This document shows, in pieces, positions 35,329-47,121 of a DNA stretch of 64,000 nucleotides (the stretch's first letter is position 1; each line of letters opens with the position of its first letter). The position numbers and the translations under genes are program-made. This DNA is from Copromyces sp. CBS 386.78 (Eukaryota > Ascomycota > Sordariomycetes > Sordariales > Sordariaceae): assembly GCA_030685235.1 (NCBI GenBank), contig MU839097.1, positions 186,001 to 250,000 on the forward strand, read 5' to 3'. The notes under the pieces are model-generated. The model made no database searches, was not told the origin of the DNA, and saw only the letters and a list, made by a program, of their open reading frames with translations.

Positions 35329-38300
35329 ATGTTCAGCAGATTGCACAGCAAGCATAAGGGCCACGCCAAGGAGCAGCAAAACAGGCGGCCACACGACCAT
35401 CAGGCGTCGACATTGCAAGACCTTGGCCTGCTTGGGCCCTCTTCAACATCCATTCCCTCTGCAAGCGGCAGCTCGCGGAGATCAGACTTTGACCGGCCCA
35501 ACCATTCTTACAACAATCACTCCGGTGCTCCTGCAAGACAATATCACGCGGCGTCATATCCCGAGAGAGGTAGGTCATGTTCTTATGGTTGAGTCTCAGA
35601 CCGGCCATCCCTCTCGTCTCTCTCCCTTCCCTTACCGCAATCTAGCTCTGGTGTCTCGGGAGCAAGGACTCTTAGGTACCATGGATGTGCCTTCAGTTGA
35701 GATGGCTGCTAACCTAGGCTTCGCCGAACAGACTGCCCGATCCCAAACGGACACTTAGGCGCGCAATCACACTACTCACCAGTTACACCTACTTCACCTT
35801 CTCACACGCGAGAGAGCAACAGAATGAACACTAACGGGAGCCGGGGACGCCGGGAGCGCACGTTTGTTGGAAGCGAGTGTGCTGTTTGTGAGGAGCCGCT
35901 GGAGCATACCCTGCAGGGCGAGAGGATATTACAATTCTCGTGTACCCATGTGTCACACGAGGCTTGCTTTTACGAGTTCATCCGCGAGTTTGAGTCTCAA
36001 TACTGCCCAACATGTGACGCGCCATTGCATTTGGACACCAGCCGTGGCGGAAACGTGCTGGATATCGGTAAGGGAAAACAACCTTTCCTGGCGTGAATGC
36101 TCGGTAGCGCTAACCAGCTCAACATCAGAAAAAATCAGCAACATGGTACGCTCCGTTTCCGTAAACGACACCCGATCACCACCGGCTCCAACTCCAACTT
36201 CATCGCAGCAGCCATGGGATGATCAGCTAGCACGAGCACCAAGTCAGGGATCAAGTGCTCGGCAAGATGGAGGTTTGCCACCTCATGCCATGGCAAGGGG
36301 TAGCCAACGCGACAGTCGCGACGCGCCTTCGTCGTCAGATCATCGTTACACGCCTAATTCGAGACACGCACGTAGCGATAGTGAGACAACAGGAGCCACG
36401 GGCGCAACCGGAGGAATGGCCTCATCAGGAGGATATCCGGAAACGATGCAGAGTGGTCCACCGCGAAGACACGACTACGATGTCCAGGCTATGGAAACGT
36501 CGATATCAAGTCCCCGTGCGATAACCCGAAATCCGATCCCAGCACCAACCGTTACCATCCGGTCGGAGTTCCCTACAATTAGCAGGTCGCGGCAACAACA
36601 GACGCTTACCTGTCTGGTCACGGTTGAGGTACCCGACAACAAGTGGAGGCCGGATCCCGAGGATCTACAGAATGGACCGCCCATGCTACCGCCACCCAGA
36701 GCTGAAGAGCCATATCCGCGCGCACCGTCGCCTACGAGGAGTGCGCCTCGCTTCTACCCCTACGAGTCACCTCAAGTATTGGCAGAAATGACCGAGAACC
36801 TGCGCAGCCGAGTCGACAATTGGCACGGCCTCGACTTCAACCGGTAAGTGGATAGTCCGTTTTGTTAAAGCACATCTCTTTAGTATTCTTGCTAACACAA
36901 TATTAGCTTCGGGAAACTCCGACTGTACGGCACACTCCGTGTAGGCAAGGATAAGGTGTCATGGCAGGAGCTGGAATGCTTTCTCTTCGCTGAGATGCTC
37001 ATTTGCGTAAAGGAGAAGAAGAACCCGCACCCATCACCAGGACAGTGGGAGGATGAAGCGGCGCGCAAAACGGGTCGATGCACGCTGAAGGGGTCGATCT
37101 TGATCAAGAAGCACTTGAACGAGGTATCGGAAACCGGATCTGTCGACGAGAATGTCCTGACGCTGAGCTTGTCAGTGAACGAGCTACCGCAGTTCCACCT
37201 CCGATTCGAGAATCGCAACCAGCTCAAGCTGTGGCAACAGGCCCTGTTGGATCTGAATGCCGTCGAGACATCACCAATGCGCAGTCCAGAGTACGACCGC
37301 GAATTTTCCGAGGCAGAGGAAGACGAGTGGAACAGGAGCGCCGGTTCGAAGCAGCGGGTATCATCCCAGACGTCATCCTGGGGCGGAGCCAGGTCTGCCA
37401 CCACGGCCCCGACCGAGTACACAAATGTACGAAGCCCAGGACTGCTGCCCTCGATCCACGTCCCTGTCGACGTTGTCGTTGTTGTTCCGATTTCGGCCTC
37501 CATGCAAGGTGTGAAGATCAACCTTGTCCGCGACGCCCTTCGTTTCATGGTCAGCTCCCTAGGCGACCGTGACCGCATGGGTCTCGTCACGTTTGGATCC
37601 TCCGGCGGTGGTGTTCCAATTGTGGGCATGACCACCAAGGCATGGCCTGGCTGGAGCAACGTTTTGGCATCAGTCAAGCCTGTGGGGCAGAAGAGCCATC
37701 GAGCGGATGTGGTTGAGGGTGCGAACGTTGCTATGGATCTGCTCATGGGGCGCAAGTACAACAACCCCATTGCCACCATCATGCTGATCAGCGATGCCTC
37801 GACTTCCGATGCGGACAGTGTCGACTTTGTGGTGTCGCGTGCGGAAGCTGCCAAGTATGTCTTCATCTTCTTAACCATGCCAACCTTTGACATTGTCACA
37901 TGAAACTAACTGGAATGCTAGGATCACCATTCACTCTTTCGGCCTGGGAACGACGCACAAGCCTGATACCATGATTGAGCTCTCGACGAGAACTAAGGCA
38001 TCATATACTTATGTCAAGGATTGGATGATGCTCCGAGAGTGTCTGGCAGGCTGCCTCGGTGCTATGCAGAGCTTGTCCCACCAAAATGTCAAGCTCAAGC
38101 TCAAACTCCCAGAGGGGTCACCGGCCAAGCTGGGCAAGATCAGTGGCGCTCTCCAAATAACCAAGCGGGCAACTGGGCGCGATGCGGAGGCCAACTTGGG
38201 CGACCTTCGATTCGGCGACAAGCGCGATGTGCTTGTACAACTAACGATAATGCCAGATACGTCGACTGAGGAGCCACAGTCGCACGCTTACTGGGATACC

Positions 38301-39149
38301 GTCGTCTCGGGGCTGGAGGCGATAGGCGGACCCATGGACGACGAGGACCAGAGGGCGATGTCGGTGGAGGAGGTTCCTTTGATCCAGGCCGACCTTAGCT
38401 GGGGGGATATTCTACGTGAAGGCGTCACGCAGCACACAAGACCATCGCTTTTGGCCATCACAATGCTGCCGGCATCAGCAGGCTCGAAGAAGCCGTGGGC
38501 CTCGCCAGTGATACCGCCTCACCCGTACATCGTACAGCGGCGGATGGAAATCCTCACGTCGGACATGTTGACTCGAGCGTTAACCTTGGTCAGCAGAGGC
38601 CAGCACGATCGCGCTCATACGCTGTTGAGCGAGACGCGGTCCATTCTCAAGGGTCTCGGTAAGGGCGGGTTGCCACCAGCACCAGGAGGACCGCCCACCA
38701 AGTCGCTCCCGTCCACGCCTCACCCGCATCACGACCACTCGCCGATTCCCGGCACTCCGGACCGGAAGAACACGCCGTCACCTACGATGGCAAATCACTC
38801 CACGGCACCCGGAACCGGCTTGACAATATCGACCCGCCGATCCAACGATGCGCTGGGCGCCATGAACACGGGAGCATCTGCCATCGACCCGACTACCGTG
38901 TCAGCTCTTGATGCGGAACTCGAGTCCAGTCTCGAGTGGATCAACCACCCTGCCATCTTTGGGCGCGACAGCCGCAAGGCAGTGTTGCAGGCCATTGGCG
39001 TGATCAGCTCTCAGCGGGCGTTTACGTTCCGCACCCCGATCGAAAGTCTCTGGGCCGGCCGTGTCAGCGGCATCAAGAAGCTTACGGAGAAGAGCCAGGA
39101 GTGGACGGCTGAAGGAGGAGGGGAAGGCGGCATCATGGAGGAAGCGTAG
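35329..39149 (+). CDS. RING-H2/PH/VWA protein, Ste5/Far1-like scaffold candidate
   Basis: Five exons (35,329-35,569; 35,759-36,067; 36,129-36,843; 36,907-37,854; 37,922-39,149) give 1146 residues. All four introns have GTANG-type donors and AG acceptors and keep frame. Residues 1-115 are disordered and basic. A complete RING-H2 finger follows: C121-AV-C124, C142-T-H144, H147, C150, C163-PT-C166. Residues 170-420 are disordered, Ser/Pro-rich. A PH-like domain covers about 423-545 (GKLRLYGTLRVGKDKVSW to LKLWQQALLDL). A von Willebrand A domain covers about 604-770; its metal site, normally DxSxS, reads PISAS, so the aspartate is missing. A C-terminal helical region contains RGQHDRAHTLLSETRSI. 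RING, PH and VWA in this order is the architecture of the yeast pheromone MAPK scaffolds Ste5 and Far1, so a mating or cell-fusion signalling role is plausible. Alternatives are a VWA-domain E3 ubiquitin ligase. The architecture is seen; the pathway is inferred. Confidence 0.85.
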
Positions 39150-40250
39150 TGGGCTCCTCATGAACTGCCGACTTTCCTCTCCTTCTCATTAACATTGCCA
39201 ACCGATGACGGAACAAGGTTTGGTCAATCGGTTGCATTCTTTATTTTTTGTTCTCCTGTTACATGGTTGGCTGGTTGGAACTGGGACCATTCGCTTGATG
39301 ATACCACTTTTTACTTCTTGTGTCGCACTTTGTTGCACTTCATCATGTTATATAAACAATATCTTGTCACCTTGGTGGTGGCCACTCTTTTTTTTTTTTT
39401 TTTTTTTTTTTTGTTTTTTTTTGTTTTTCGGTTTGCGGCTGGATATGTTTTGGGGGGCTTACTTTGTCGGCATCTATATCTGTGGGCTGGCTGCTGTTGA
39501 ATTTGTAGTACGTAAATGTGAGATGGATCAGGGATATGAAGGGTGGCGGACTGGCGATGGTTCTTGTGTTGAACGAATGAGATTTATGTACGTGATAATC
39601 TGGGATGGGGGAAGGCATCGAATCATGATGATCTCTGGTTGGGGATAATGGGAGGAAGGGAAGGGAAAAGCAGATGAAGAGTTGAATACCTAGGTGAAAT
39701 ATTATATCATCACCCCCCATGGTCCTCATACTGTATCACATCTCGCACTGTTTGTTTTACGTACTAAGCTCCCAGGCGAACTCTCTTGATGATGACAAGC
39801 ACGAATGGAAGCAAGCAGCTAGCCGGCAGCGATAATGTTGATGCGGATCGTAAGTGACACCACAGTGTATCACGGCATTTGAGCTGCCCGTAGTGTAGTG
39901 TACTGCTGCTGCTTCCACCAAGCCATTAAGCAAGCGGTTGGCCGTCGGTGGCGTTGATCAACAGCTTCCGACGTCGCCGAGATCCGGACAGACCAATATG
40001 TATCATGTAGCTAGCGGCCCGAGATGTCATTGTGCAACGGGGACGGGGCTTTCGGGGCGGCGGCCAAGAGCGGCCAAGCAATGCACTATGTAACGGGGAA
40101 AAAGGACCCAGAATTTATCAGATGGCTTGATAATCTTTGGCCAATCGGGGTTGAGAATGGGGTGTATCAAGTGGGGTCAGGGGCAGGTCGTCGGACTGAT
40201 GTCAGAAATGAGGATGCATAGGGGTAGTGCTTATGTAACTTAGCGGGTCT
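39150..40250. other. 3' flank and edge of gene-bearing DNA
   Basis: Contains the 3' region of the RING-PH-VWA gene, a long T tract (39,388-39,427, interrupted by two G), and about 600 bp of unique sequence before the AT-rich block. A 65-codon frame at 40,024-40,221 has no supporting feature. CpA and TpG are still at normal frequency here. Confidence 0.6.
39388..39427. repeat. Poly-T tract
   Basis: 25 T, then G, 9 T, G and 5 T. It lies about 240 bp past the stop codon of the RING-PH-VWA gene. On the minus strand it is an A tract, so it could also be the tail scar of an old retroposed copy, but no body for one is visible. Confidence 0.75.
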
Positions 40251-40849
40251 GGTGTGTTATATTAACCAGATTTTCTGTAAGGGATTTCTAGGCACACAGA
40301 ACTTAATACAATACACAGTCTTCTCCCTACTTCCAGAATACCTCTATACGTACTTATATTCTATAATTAAGAGTCTTATATATATTATTACCGATTATAA
40401 TAAACTGAATAAAATATAGTACTCAGTAAATATTAAAAAACAACAATAATAATATTTCTCAACTAGGATTTTATTAAAGCAAGCGAAATTACCTTGTTTA
40501 AAATTAAAAATTAATTCCTCTAAAAAAAGGGTTTTAAATTGAAAGCAATAGGTTTCGATCTATAGAAGTATATTACCGATAATAATACTAGAAAAGACTA
40601 GCCTATAAAGCTAGTAAAGCCGGAGATCTCTAAATTCCGGGAGATCCCGGGAACCCCAGCCCCGAAAACTAGAATAATTATAGATAGCTAATTTTAGTAG
40701 AATATTCTAGAATTTACTAAGGATTTTCCGGCCGCTAATACCTGGGCCTCCTAAATAGTTAGAAGGGCTATAGCTCTTCCGCCTATAGCTTTAATCCCGG
40801 CCGGGCTGCCTACTTCCTACGCGGCTTAGAAATTAGGCTTTACTGTAGA

Positions 40850-43610
40850 GTAAAACTACTACGACTACTAGTTAGCCCTTACGAAATACCGCCGTAAGAA
40901 GAAGGATTAGGATAAATTCCTTAAAAAAACCCTTACCCTAAAGGAGTAAATAATTAAATATATAGCGAAATATTATTAATTAACCTATTTTTTAAAACCG
41001 GCTACCCTAACTATTTAGTATAATAAATTCTACTAAGCTATTAAATACGATAAAGAGAAGGTTAAAAACGACGCTAAGGTTAAATACTTCGTTAAAATTT
41101 CAATTACTATTTACTTTAAAAATTAATTTGGCTAGCTATTAAAATAGGAATAGATTATAGCTATCGGCGAATTCCTTAAAATTAATAAATATATTAAATA
41201 AAATAATTAAATATTCGATTTCTTTAGAATGGTAAATAGATTTCTTAATTCCCCTTTTACTTTTTAAGTTACTATATATTATATAAATTTAGATAGTAAA
41301 ATCTATACGTATTAAAAAGTATTCCGGGAATTTAAGCAAATTATTATCGACGCGTTTCTATAAAGTAAAAGTCGCTTTTAAATCTTAAAAGGTAGTACGT
41401 TCGGTATTAGAACTATTTTTACTAAAGAGATTAGAAAGGACGCCTATCCTAATAATTCCCGGGAATAAAATAATAAGAAACTATTTAGCGCCTCCTATAA
41501 TTAAGGAAGAAAGCGGGCGAAGAAGGTTTACCCTATTTACAAATATATAAATTATAATCTAGAGAATTATTAGTATATTAATTAATTTACAGCCCCTAAT
41601 TAATAGCAGGAATCCCCCTTCTTTATAAATTGCATTAAAGAAAATTATTCGAAAAATTATAAATTTATTTAGCGAATAAAGGAAATTCGAATAAAGATTT
41701 TAAGTAAGGAATAGGGAGCGGGAATTACCTTCGCCTTCAACGAAAATACTAGTAGCGCTTAATTGAAAGGTCGGTATATCGGTAGTATTAATTGCGAAGT
41801 AAATTTTTTAGTACTAGAACTTTAATATAAGGGGTTTAAATACCTATTAAGAGATTTAGCGATTTTTAATTTAAATACGATAATTTATATTTTTAATAAG
41901 GCCGGTCGCTTTAAAAATTTTATAAAAGCGGCGAAAGGAAATTATATTTAGGCGGGAAATAAATCTATTATAATCGAAGGGTATAGAATAGTCTACTTAA
42001 TTATAAATAATAATGAGGGTTACTTTATAAATTTTAAATTTAACGATATTATATTTATATTAAGGATAATTTATAACTTCGTTTCCCTAAGAAAATTGTT
42101 AGAAAGAAGATTCTATTAGGATTAAATTATTAAATCCGGTTATTTATATTTCTATTTAAATAATTCCTTTATTTATAATCTCTCTTTAGAATTTATTAAA
42201 TTTATATTAAAATATATCCCCTTCGAAATATATACTAACTAATCCTCTTTTTACGTATAATTTTACCGGTTTATTAGTAAGACCGCTAGGAAATTTTAAG
42301 AAGGTAATACTTTACGCTAATACTTTTAGTTTAAATACCCTAGTTTAAAAATACTAATTCAACTAATTAATTAAGAATATAGAATCCGCTTAAAGGGCTT
42401 AGATTTAATTTATTATAATTCTTATACGGTAATTAAATTAAAGCGCCAAATATGAAGGGAAGTTTACGACGCGCTAGAGGGCCTAGGGATAAAATTCGTA
42501 ATCGATTTCTTTAATTATTTAATTATAAAGGCTAGCGGGGGAACTATCTCTAATTTAATAGTTGTTATAGATCGCTAATCCGGGTACGTATAATTTTACT
42601 ATTTATTTAACTAATTAATAAATTTAATTATTACCGTATTTTTATTATTATTTAATAGTTTAGAATTATATTATTAAATTAAAATAAAAGTAATCGAGTA
42701 CAATAATAAAATTACGATATTAAAACCTTATATTATTACCTTCCTCTCTTAGAGGGGAATAGTTATCGAGTTTTCGGCTCTTTATTTATAGGCTTAGAAC
42801 GGCGGCGCCGAACGTTCGGGGGGTATAATTAAGGAAAAGGCGGCAGCGATAATAGACGGTACTTATTTACTTTAAGAATTTTAGAGAAAGATTACAATAG
42901 TAGTAGCCTACTTTATAAATAGGACCCTACGAAGGGAATTTAATTAGAAATCCTTAGAAGAACGTTTAATAGCGTATATAATAAACTAAAACGGCGGGTA
43001 ATAATAGGTAATATTTAGGCTAACTTATTTAAAAGTATATAGGTATAAAGCTTTCGCGCTTATAATTAATATATTACGTAGTTAAAAGAGGACTTAGAAA
43101 TTAAAGTAATACGCTTAGGTTAAATATTTAGTAGGCTATTAATTAATTAATATCTATTATATTTAGAATTTATATATTAATAAGGTAATTACTATACGAA
43201 ATATTATATTTAACGAAAATAAAGTCTTTATAAGTAATATTTAAACCTTCTATAATACCTTTAATATATTCTTCGAAAAATTGGCCGTATAATTAAATAA
43301 TTTCTATTAATTAAATATCGACGTTTCCGAACCTCTCCTTATTAAATAAGTAGAAGACGAAAACGACGAGGACGAAGGTCCCGTTATCGAATTTATACCA
43401 ATTATTATCAACGTTATTAACTTATTTTTAACCGAACTAATCGAATTTATACTTATTTAAGAATAAAAAGAAGTACCGGAATTATATAATAATTAATAAA
43501 ATATAGTATTAAATAAAGAGGAGGCTAGAATTGTATATTTATCTCCCCTAAAAAGTCTAATATTATTTTTTATTAGCGGGTTAAATACTTCCTAACTATA
43601 AGAGAGCTAA
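40850..43610 (+). pseudogene. Copia-type retrotransposon relic (gag, protease, integrase; no RT)
   Basis: Plus-strand translation with stops read through shows, in order, a gag-like region with a decayed zinc-knuckle area (about 41,540), a protease/pre-integrase region around 41,850-42,200 (FNKAGRFKNF, later IIYNFVSLRKLLERRFY, the gag-pre-integrase signature), and an integrase core at about 42,450-43,000 (NGGAERSGGIIKEKA, AYFINRTLRREFN). Order PR-INT with this integrase signature is Copia. Reverse transcriptase and RNase H, which should follow, are not visible; the relic stops at about 43,610 where an undamaged island begins. Every CAG/CAA in the frame appears as TAG/TAA, consistent with RIP. 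LTRs were not found. Confidence 0.75.
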
Positions 43611-43614
43611 CCGA

Positions 43615-43880
43615 TTTACAATTAGTATTTCGGATGGGTAGGAGGTTTCCTAGCTATCACAAGGTTAGACCTGTAATATACTGTGCTACACTGACTGCAT
43701 ATATGCTGTGCCGACCAGAGCCCAGAGCTCTGGCCACGCATATATTAATTTAGGGAATTTTTTCACGTTTTTTCTTTAGCAAAGGACCACGGGGTCATCA
43801 AGGGAGTAGGGTAGTTCATCATAAGTAGGAGCAGATCAGCTGCTTAGTTAGGTGCTATTGGTTATAGGTTTGAGCTTTAA
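43615..43880. other. Island of sequence that escaped RIP
   Basis: About 265 bp with normal CpA and TpG frequency (words such as CACAAGG, GCTGTGCC, TCATCAAGG) between two heavily mutated stretches. It contains an imperfect hairpin (43,699-43,743) with arms ending CCAGAGC and GCTCTGG. The reading frame of the Copia relic to its left runs on into the island (RMGRRFPSYHKVRPVIYCA) up to a stop near 43,753. It may be old single-copy host sequence trapped between elements, or a late insertion too short for RIP to detect. Confidence 0.6.
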
Positions 43881-44049
43881 AAATAAAAGGAGTAGGAATT
43901 TCCTTCGAAATTTGGGAAGAGAGATAGGTAGTTTAAACTAAACAATATTCTTTTTTGGAAGAATATATTCGAATTTTAATCCTAAATTCGTTTTCCCGTA
44001 CTAAATTTATTCTTCCTTTGCTTCGTAATCCCCTCTTGAGAAGATTGAC

Positions 44050-46886
44050 GTCTAAATTTACTCCTTCAACTTTTTTCGAGGATCCGTTAGAATATAATAC
44101 TTTAATATTAACTCTAATCTCTTCTAAGTAGTCGATAATTAATATATAAAGATCTCCTCGTCTTTATTTTATAAATAGGATTTATTTTACGGTAGATTTA
44201 CTCTCTTCTTTAAAGTATTAATTCTTATAATCTTCATATTAGTTAAATTAATTTTTTTATAGTAGGGAATTGGTCTCTCTTTTTGTATAGTATTTTCTAC
44301 TCTAAATTAAATAGTAATAAGGACGAAATAAATTTCAAATTCCTAACTAAATTAGTTAATACGAATTCGAAGAGTCTTTGGCCGAGATTTTTCGTAAACA
44401 TTAAAACTATTTCCGCTTCCTTCAGGATATTAATTTAAAAGCTAAAAGTTAAATAATAAATAATTAATTACTTCCTTCAGTAAAGAAATCTTTTATTCAA
44501 TTTAATAAAGACTTTAATTCTAAATATATACGGATTTTAAACTTTTCATCTAATTTGCAACTTACTAATACCCTTCGACGAATATACTAACCCCTTTCCC
44601 TTTTTTAATTAAATTATAATTAACGTAGAATACGAAAACGAATTATTTCAAAATATTAATTTAATAAAACAATAGACTAAAGACTAGAGAATTAATAATT
44701 TAAACTATATAGTAGATTAGAGATTACGAATTAGCGATAAATAATAGATCCCCCCTTTACTACTTCCGCTTATATTCAATATAAATATTCGTAATTTATA
44801 TACCGAATTCTTTTTTAAAATAGTTACGACTTTTTTAAAGTATATTATATTAATATTTCAAATAATTCTAACTAACTTTTTACAAATAATTAACTTCTTA
44901 TCAAAAATAAATATAATTAGAAGGGTAATATTTACCTCTTATTACAATAATAAATATTACTAATTAAACGAAATTATAACCGGACTTCCAAATTAATATA
45001 ATACTTAATACCCTAATTACCCTAATTAAAATATAAATACTTTAATTTAAATAGTATAAAAGTATTTAAAGAATAAAAAGTATTTTAATAAAGGATACTA
45101 AATTTACCCGTTTCCGAATAATTATAATAACTTAAAATATAACCCTATATAATTACTAATATATTTCCCCCTCTACTATAATATTTTAACCTAAAGACCT
45201 CTACTTTATAATTAATTATTATTAAACATTATATTTAATACTTCTTCCTCCCCTTCCGCCCCCAATACTTAAAAGCCTACTATACCGGGAATCCTTAATT
45301 CTACTACTTTTTTTACTAGAAGTAATATTATAACTTACATCCGTAATATTAGCCCTAAGAAGAAGTTTAACGGTAAAAAATTATAAAATATTTTAAACTC
45401 TTCGAAGAAGAGGCCGGATATATTAACTTTAACAATAACAAATTTAAAAATACTATTTAAATTAACTAATATAAAAAATAGCCTAAAGACGTCATTAAAG
45501 GTATCTTCCACTAATTTAAAATTAACGCTAATATTACTTAGGAGAATTTTACTTCGGCTTTTAAAATTACTTATAGAGCTAAGGATTTTAAATAGACTGA
45601 TAATACGTTTATTACTCTAAAGAAATTCTATATTAAATATATCCTCTATAATAAAATAAAAATTATTAACGCTATCTTCAATTACTCTACCCTTCTTACC
45701 CGTTAATCTTTTACTAACTACAATAGTATTAAAGATTTAATTATTAAAAACTTTTATAAGAATTTATATATTAATATTAAGTATATAATTACTACTTTTA
45801 TATATAAGTTTAAAGAGGAGATTTATTAGATAAATTAGATTATTTTCGTTAGTAAGCTTAACGATTTTATTATTAAATAGTTTAATAGAGTCAATACCTT
45901 TAAATCTTCGGCCTCCTCCAATTTTAGTAAAGAAGAAATCGTTATTAAAACGCGTAAATTTTTTAAGAAAATTATTAAATTTAATAATAATATTTCTTCC
46001 AAAGATAATAGTACCTTAATCATTAAGAAGATTATTTAAATTATTATAAAAGAATTTATTAAGAAGCGATCTACTATTAATAAAACTATAAATAAGTTTG
46101 CCGAAAATTTTAAAAAATTAGTAATCTAAGTTTCTTAAAGTATTCGCCCCCCTTCTTAAATACCCCCTCCTACCTTTTAATAGTTTATTATTTATTACCC
46201 CTTTTAAATTTAATACCCTCCTATTTAGACTAATATTATTTAAACTAACGCTATATCTATTAGTAGCTTTAATCGAAGTAGAATTCAACACCCGTTATCC
46301 AATAATTACTAATCTTCTAACGAATATCAGAAGATTTATTATTAATATAGAAGAGATTACCTTATATATAAGTACACTAAGAAGGATATAGACCTTATAT
46401 ACGGATATTACTCTTTTTAGAAGGTTTAAATCTTTAGGGGTATACTATCCGTCGTCTTCTTTAACCCTAATTACAATTACGAGAATTATATAAATTAGGA
46501 ATTATATTACGTTATATAAAAATAAAAGAAGGTCGGAAATCTATTAAAATCTTTAATTACTTTAGAATTAAACTATTCCATTTATTTTAATTTTAAAACT
46601 TAAGAATTTAAATACTATAAAGGTAGAGATCCTAATAAGCCCAACTACATTCCGAAATTTAATATCCTCTATTAAAATACTAGAAGAAAGTAAGAAGAGA
46701 TATAGAAATCGAAGGGAAAGAAAACATTAGCCTTAATTAATATTATTTAAATTAAGAAGTATAATTACTTCTATAGTCCAATACTAGAAGTTCGAAAATA
46801 AGTCGCCTCCATATATACTATCCTAACTAAAAATAAAGAATTCCCTAATAAATTTCCGAAGGTTATAAAATTAATTAATTCGGGAG
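44050..46886 (+). mobile_element. Outer Gypsy element, left part (gag)
   Basis: Plus-strand relic of a gag gene, RIP-mutated. At about 46,310-46,440 translation gives RDYLIYKYTKKDIDLIYGYY with flanking Cys codons apparently changed, resembling the zinc-knuckle tail of fungal Gypsy gag proteins. It is cut at 46,886 by insertion of the minus-strand element and resumes at 54,171. The left LTR and exact left edge are not visible; 44,050 is approximate. Confidence 0.6.
46882..46886. repeat. Target-site duplication, left copy
   Basis: GGGAG directly before the left LTR, matched exactly by GGGAG at 54,171-54,175 after the right LTR. Five base pairs is the usual duplication length for LTR retrotransposons. 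Confidence 0.9.
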
Positions 46887-47109
46887 TATTACGGGGTGAG
46901 GCACTGTTGGGGGTAGGGTTGGATATACGTTATTGTGCGAAGGAGAGGAAAGGAAGGATGTACGTAGAGGACTGGCTATATAGGCGAAAGCCCTAGAAGC
47001 TAGGCCGTACGCGTATATAACCCTATACGTAACCGTGCTATAACCAATAGTTATAATATATCTAAGAAGTAATGTAGGGTAGGCATATTATAAGCCTAAT
47101 CCTATAATA
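46887..47109 (-). repeat. 3' LTR of nested Gypsy element (left copy)
   Basis: 223 bp, begins TATTACGGGG and ends CCTATAATA on the plus strand; termini fit TG...CA after RIP. It matches the right copy along its whole length, differing only by transitions. Its outer (left) half keeps TG and CA, its inner half is mutated. Confidence 0.92.
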
Positions 47110-47121
47110 CTATCCCCCTTC
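47110..47121 (-). other. Polypurine tract of nested element
   Basis: Minus-strand GAAGGGGGATAG directly abuts the 3' LTR, the expected position of the plus-strand primer for Gypsy elements. Confidence 0.75.

Noticed and set aside
35078..35758. 226-codon frame overlapping exon 1 of the RING-PH-VWA gene
   Set aside because: Different register from the exon that joins cleanly to the RING finger; content is random-like.
43699..43743. Hairpin in the undamaged island as a transcription terminator or structured RNA gene
   Set aside because: The stem is imperfect and nothing indicates transcription; kept only as a descriptive detail.
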